A DNA stretch of 64,000 nucleotides, taken from positions 13,564,623 to 13,628,622 of the forward strand of contig OZ025868.1 of the NCBI GenBank assembly GCA_964019415.1, given 5' to 3'. The notes under the pieces are model-generated. The model ran no database searches and was not told the DNA's origin. It saw only the letters and a list, made by a program, of their open reading frames with translations. The position numbers and the translations under genes were made by a program. The stretch is from Ianthella basta. Its lineage: Eukaryota; Porifera; Demospongiae; Verongiida; Ianthellidae. Shown in pieces: positions 59,795-64,000 of the stretch (within the stretch, counting starts at the first letter, position 1; each line of letters starts with the position of its first letter).

Positions 59795-60145
59795 ACTGAC
59801 AGTCATTTGTATGTGGGCTGGTGTACATATTTTATATAGGCAGCGGGACAAGGAGGGAGGGTAGGATTGGGGGCAATCTTCTAATGTGAATTTAATTTTT
59901 GTCCTCCCCCCTCCCCCTCCGCAGTTGTGAAGTTCTTCCAAAGTCTACGCTGCATGCATAAGAATTGGAACTTCCAACTCGCTCCATAAATGTTGCCCAT
60001 ATTTCAGAGTACTAATTCGTGCTTACTATTTCTTCTGTCTGCTAAACTGAAAGTTCCTTTGGAAGGTAAAATTTCTTTCATTCAGGAGCCCAAGCACGGA
60101 GTTTTTGGGCAGTATAAATCCCAAAAATTGGCTTAATTATATAAT
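59795..60145 (+). repeat. Inverted copy of the P450 intron 12 end plus terminal exon
   Basis: Matches 38478-38823 in order: CAGTCATTTGTATGTGG, a GGGAGG-rich patch, TCTAATGTGAATTT, a CCTCCCC patch, then the terminal exon. The exon at 60053-60136 has the same 84 nt and an open frame VPLEGKISFI...KLA with stop, against VPLEVITVTT...KSA in the complete gene. It lies opposite to the pseudogene exons around it, so a local inversion or separate insertion has occurred. Confidence 0.85.
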
Positions 60146-60992
60146 CCGACACTGTACTGCATTCCTAAATGCTGTTTACGCAACTTATCTATTATTAAAT
60201 GATTGAGTTAAGATCCATTAACAGGACCGTAGCACCAAGATAAGAACCGGTCAGGCCATAGATGAGGCGACGCAAACTAGGGGGGCTAGGGGCATGCCCC
60301 CCAGAAAAATGTTTGAAATCTAGATGTTCTGTGAGTACTATTGGTGCAATTCTATATAGTCCCATCAACACTCCAATGAGTATGATGTAACATAGACCAA
60401 CAGGCACTTACAGCAGGAAAGGCGATTAAGTGCCCTGTAACAGGTAATACAATGCATTGAAATAGGAAGATAGCACATTAAAAATCGAAATCTAGTGTTT
60501 TTTTGGCTGTCTCTCTGATACTAGGCAGCACATCTCTCCTTCCCTTGACTAGAAGACACCATCAACGCAAAGGGTGTGTAGAAATGTTTCCTCCAAAAAC
60601 AAGGGCAGATGTAGGGATGGTGCAGTGTGTACATGCAAGATAAAACCACTTGACAAAAAACTGTAGGAACAAGGAGGTGGGCCACTCCATGCAAAGAGGT
60701 GGGGCAGCCAGTCCATGCAACAAGGAGGGCTGGTCCATGCAAAACCCAGGTCATTGACATGCGCTGACTTTGAATATGTTTTCACCATCCATACATCTGC
60801 GCATGCCAACATTTTGCCGCACTTGCGGTATTGCTACCATCCCGTTTCTCCGCCTGCGTATTATAGTGCAATTGTATATGTGAGTGTGCAATAACAAGGG
60901 TTGCCACAGGAGACTATCCTATTGCATGCATATACCCATTCCAGCTACATGTTCCCATGTACATATATACCACCATGCTGCATGCATACATC

Positions 60993-61167
60993 CATGTACA
61001 GCGGATTTACGCAACCTTGCAACAGTTCCCATACCTGGGTAGTCATTACCTAGGATATGAACAGGGTGACATATAATAGGTGTGTAATCAGTACCAGTCT
61101 GTATCCTAGGTAACGACTGCCCATGGTGTGGGAACTGTTGCAAGGTTGACTAAATCCACTCTACATG
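60993..61167. mobile_element. MITE with about 65-bp inverted repeats
   Basis: CATGTACAGCGGATTTACGC, then CAACCTTGCAACAGTTCCCA and TACCTAGGATA on the left, are matched in inverse at the right end. Non-coding. Confidence 0.85.
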
Positions 61168-61404
61168 ACTAAGCGCTAATGAGGAAAGCCTGAATAGCCA
61201 GAAATTGCAGTCTGGTGTGCACCATGGCGCATGTACAGCTGCACTCTGTACACTGTATAAGACATTTGCATCCTGGATATAGGGAGTTATTTTGTTGACA
61301 GTGAGGTGTACAATGTTTGTGCTGGCGTACACTGAAAAACAGTGATGGATTCAGATCGCCATTTGGGGTTTCTCAGGGACTAAAGGTGTTACAGTGGTTG
61401 TTTG

Positions 61405-61543
<139 letters not shown>

Positions 61544-61795
61544 GTAACAACGAATCTAAGACTTACATCACAATAGCAACCAAACTGAGAGTTGCATAAC
61601 ACAGCAGTTACAATACTAACCACAACTACATTGCTATGACAACAGCATGCATGCCCAGTCCTGTGTAGCCTGCCTGTCACAAACTACATGCTTACACAAG
61701 CAACAAGTAGTCAAAAGAAGAATTGGTTACCAGCCTCACACTGAAACTGGTCCATAGTTCTTTGAAAGATGCTCAAGATAGTCCAGGGAATTGCC

Positions 61796-63217
61796 CTAAA
61801 GTAAAGAAAAGTGATCATGATTTGCTGGATCTCTGTCAATATATCCTTGGCATTCTGTGAGAGTGTGTATGTGTGTATGTGTGCATGAGTGTATCTCCTG
61901 TTGACTGAACGTGTGTGTGTGTTAGTTGCACATCCACATAATTTGCTTATATTATTGATACTATTTAATTTTTACCTTGTTGTATATATGATGAAGCCAA
62001 CTGTGGTACATATTGTATAACCACCAGTTTGCTATAGAAGCACTGGGCTCTTATTGTTAGCCAATCAGCTTCATGTGGAATGTTTATTTTGTTCTAAAGT
62101 TGTTACTCACTTTTCACACATTTCTTGCTATGCAGCTGCTATTGACATAGCATGTGACTCTTTCTTGCAGCACGTTCATGTGTCACCTTGTGGATGTACA
62201 ATGTCATGGCAGTGTATGCTCATGACATCCCATGATTACACATGACTTGCTTGTGCATGCTAGCTAGCTAGATGCATCAAGCAAAGAATGGGAAAAAATT
62301 GGTGGATGTAGATGAAATGCTTTTCACATGCACGTAAGTGTCCAACTCTTTTCTCAATGCAATGGGCTTTGACCGCTGCACAACAATGCTACATGCAAGC
62401 TATATAAAACGTTTCCAAGTAGCTAAGCAGGGCCTTCTCCACACACTTACAGTGGCTGCCTTGTCTGCATCTATTACAGCGAATTCAGGTAACTGGGTAA
62501 GGCCTGACGTGTGTAACTTCCTTGTAATCAATGGCTGTAGTGTTGCCATGCTAAAACACCCCTCCGGCGAAAGTATATGTAGCTAGCTAATATAAGCTCC
62601 ACTGGTCGCGGCCAAACAAGAACAGCACTTCTTCTACAGAGGGCTCCTTTTGAACTCTTGCGCATTCCTTCTGATCCTATCCACTACACGCTTGGCAGCA
62701 AAACGTTCAATGGTTCTATCATAGATAACTCGATTATCTATGGTTCAATGAAGAAGTAGGCTTATTGGAGTTATTCTAATCACTTCCCTTTTGGCATATC
62801 CTCCTGAGTCCATTGGCGTCTGCCTTTGGTACCTATATAGACCTACATGCTTACACAGGCAACAAGTAGTTCAGAAGAAGAATTGGTTACCAGCCTCACC
62901 CTGAAAATGGTCCATAGGTCTCCCTATATAGGAAACAATGTTGTAGCTTGATTTGTTCGATGTATCAAACCATTCTCGTTCGAAAAACAATACGCTAGAT
63001 ATATTATGGCACGCTCAGGCATTAGTCTAATTTAACGTACTCATGCACGCGCTTCACACCCTCGTGGTTAAATTAGATAAGGCCCTCGCAGCCATAATAT
63101 AACTAAGTAGCCTAATTTTGTGTACTATCATCTACACTAACAATGACATAGATTAGATAACAAGATATAATTATTACAACTCTTAATACACATAGTCACC
63201 TCCTACCAACTACTTAC
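61796..63217. other. Pseudogene intron 2 with a partial exon 3 duplicate
   Basis: At 62848-62925, GAAGAATTGGTTACCAGCCTCAC and GGTCCATAGGTC repeat the exon 3 donor region of 61690-61765. It is a partial second copy carrying YGPFSG and a GTGAGG donor. A palindromic element lies at 63001-63100. Nothing else is recognised. Confidence 0.6.
63001..63100. mobile_element. Palindromic hairpin element, CGCTTCACACCC loop (member 3)
   Basis: ATATTATGGC at the left pairs with GCCATAATAT at the right; TCTAATTTAA pairs with TTAAATTAGA. The centre GCGCTTCACACCCTCG resembles members at 34.9 and 41.9 kb. Confidence 0.75.
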
Positions 63218-63317
63218 CTTGAATCTTACAAGTGTCCACAAATTGCCCAGTACAGGAGAGGGCTTTGGCCTGGGCACAGCAAGCTGCTTGAAGTAGCAAT
63301 AGGGCTCATAATAGCAA

Positions 63318-63788
63318 CTGCAACAGTAAAGGGAGACACAGATTGTGAGTAGACCTTTGAGCAAAGGATGACAGACAGTGAACAGGCACATAATATACAG
63401 GGAGACCAGCTGTAAATACATACACTGTATAATGATTCCAGAATCTATAATTATGTTATAAAAACACGACTGCAGTTTAATACAGTTAATCTTGTCCACC
63501 TCTTAATAAACCTTCCCAAGATAAACGTACACAGACCATTGTAATTGTAAATATCGGTACGGTTATGTGTCTGCGGGGGAGGGGGGGAGTGGCCGGGGGA
63601 ACAGACAGTCTCCAGAAGCATGGCAAACAACTTTCCCAGGATAGTAGCTATAAACTGGTCATGCCTGCACTTATTGGCTCGATGACTTAAATTGGCTTGA
63701 CGAGATTGTCACGCCTACGGTCATACAGCTGCTTCATGCGGAACAGCCACCCGCCTAGCTAGCGACTTCTTCACAGATACAGTCTTAC
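63318..63788. other. Pseudogene intron 1
   Basis: 470-bp intron with GT/AG ends and a G-rich run near 63575-63600. No other feature seen. Confidence 0.6.
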
Positions 63789-64000
63789 CTGTACCACAAG
63801 TACAGCGCAGACAAGAAGCAGGAGATCTCTGCCCGCAGTTTGAGATTGGTAGCGTACGAGAGGACGTCATCCAAATCCATGGCAGAATCAGTGGCGATTC
63901 GGTGATAGGTCTTCAAGGAACAGACCGGTCATGTGATAATTACGACTCCATAGATTATTCGGGATATTATAATTATGCAATGGTCAGAGCATCTTGCGTA

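Overview
The window is animal nuclear DNA, AT-rich, with many small introns bounded by GT and AG, abundant CA/TG microsatellites and small palindromic transposons. A tandem array of galectin-like lectins beside a CYP3-clan P450, a USP25/28 gene and an RIIa-domain gene fits an early-branching metazoan. I think a demosponge is most likely, but the sequence does not prove it. No tRNA, rRNA or CRISPR array was recognised.

Layout. (1) 1-6.7 kb: a head-to-head pair. A USP25/28-type deubiquitinase runs on the minus strand (exons from 5002 down to 1020, continuing past the left edge). An SPA17/CABYR-like RIIa docking protein with a long acidic tail runs on the plus strand (5113-6685). Only 110 bp separate the two start codons, and an X-box-like motif lies in that gap. 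(2) 6.7-9.2 kb: non-coding, with small repeats. (3) 9.2-25.3 kb: seven signal-peptide-bearing galectin-like genes, one divergent on plus and six on minus; the last three sit in about 3.0-kb tandem duplicons. (4) 27.1-38.8 kb: a complete 13-exon CYP3-clan P450 (520 codons) whose introns hold fossil LTR-element and LINE pieces and foldback transposons. (5) 38.9-44 kb: transposon-derived DNA, including a 1.46-kb inverted-repeat element flanked by TTAA with a THAP-like finger, an orphan P450 first exon and a decayed Ty3/gypsy fossil. (6) 44.0-56.8 kb: six more galectin genes and two truncated copies. Five of these eight copies lie in two 4.29-kb tandem units, each built of full gene, full gene and truncated gene (units share one composition, six copies in all). 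(7) 58.4-63.9 kb: a scrambled P450 pseudogene on minus, with an inverted but open terminal exon.

How it fits together. The galectin array (13 open copies, two truncated) is the main feature. Unlike classical leaderless galectins, every copy starts with a hydrophobic signal peptide. The sugar-contact positions (H, D in place of the usual N, R, N, W, E, R) range from fully retained to nearly all replaced. The coding part of each gene is one exon preceded by a non-coding 5' exon. Several genes share a core promoter: a TATA-like box with a conserved motif about 10-25 bp upstream of it. Near-identical neighbours and shared truncations show that unequal crossing-over or gene conversion is recent. 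This looks like a fast-evolving secreted lectin repertoire, perhaps for recognition or defence; that role is inference.
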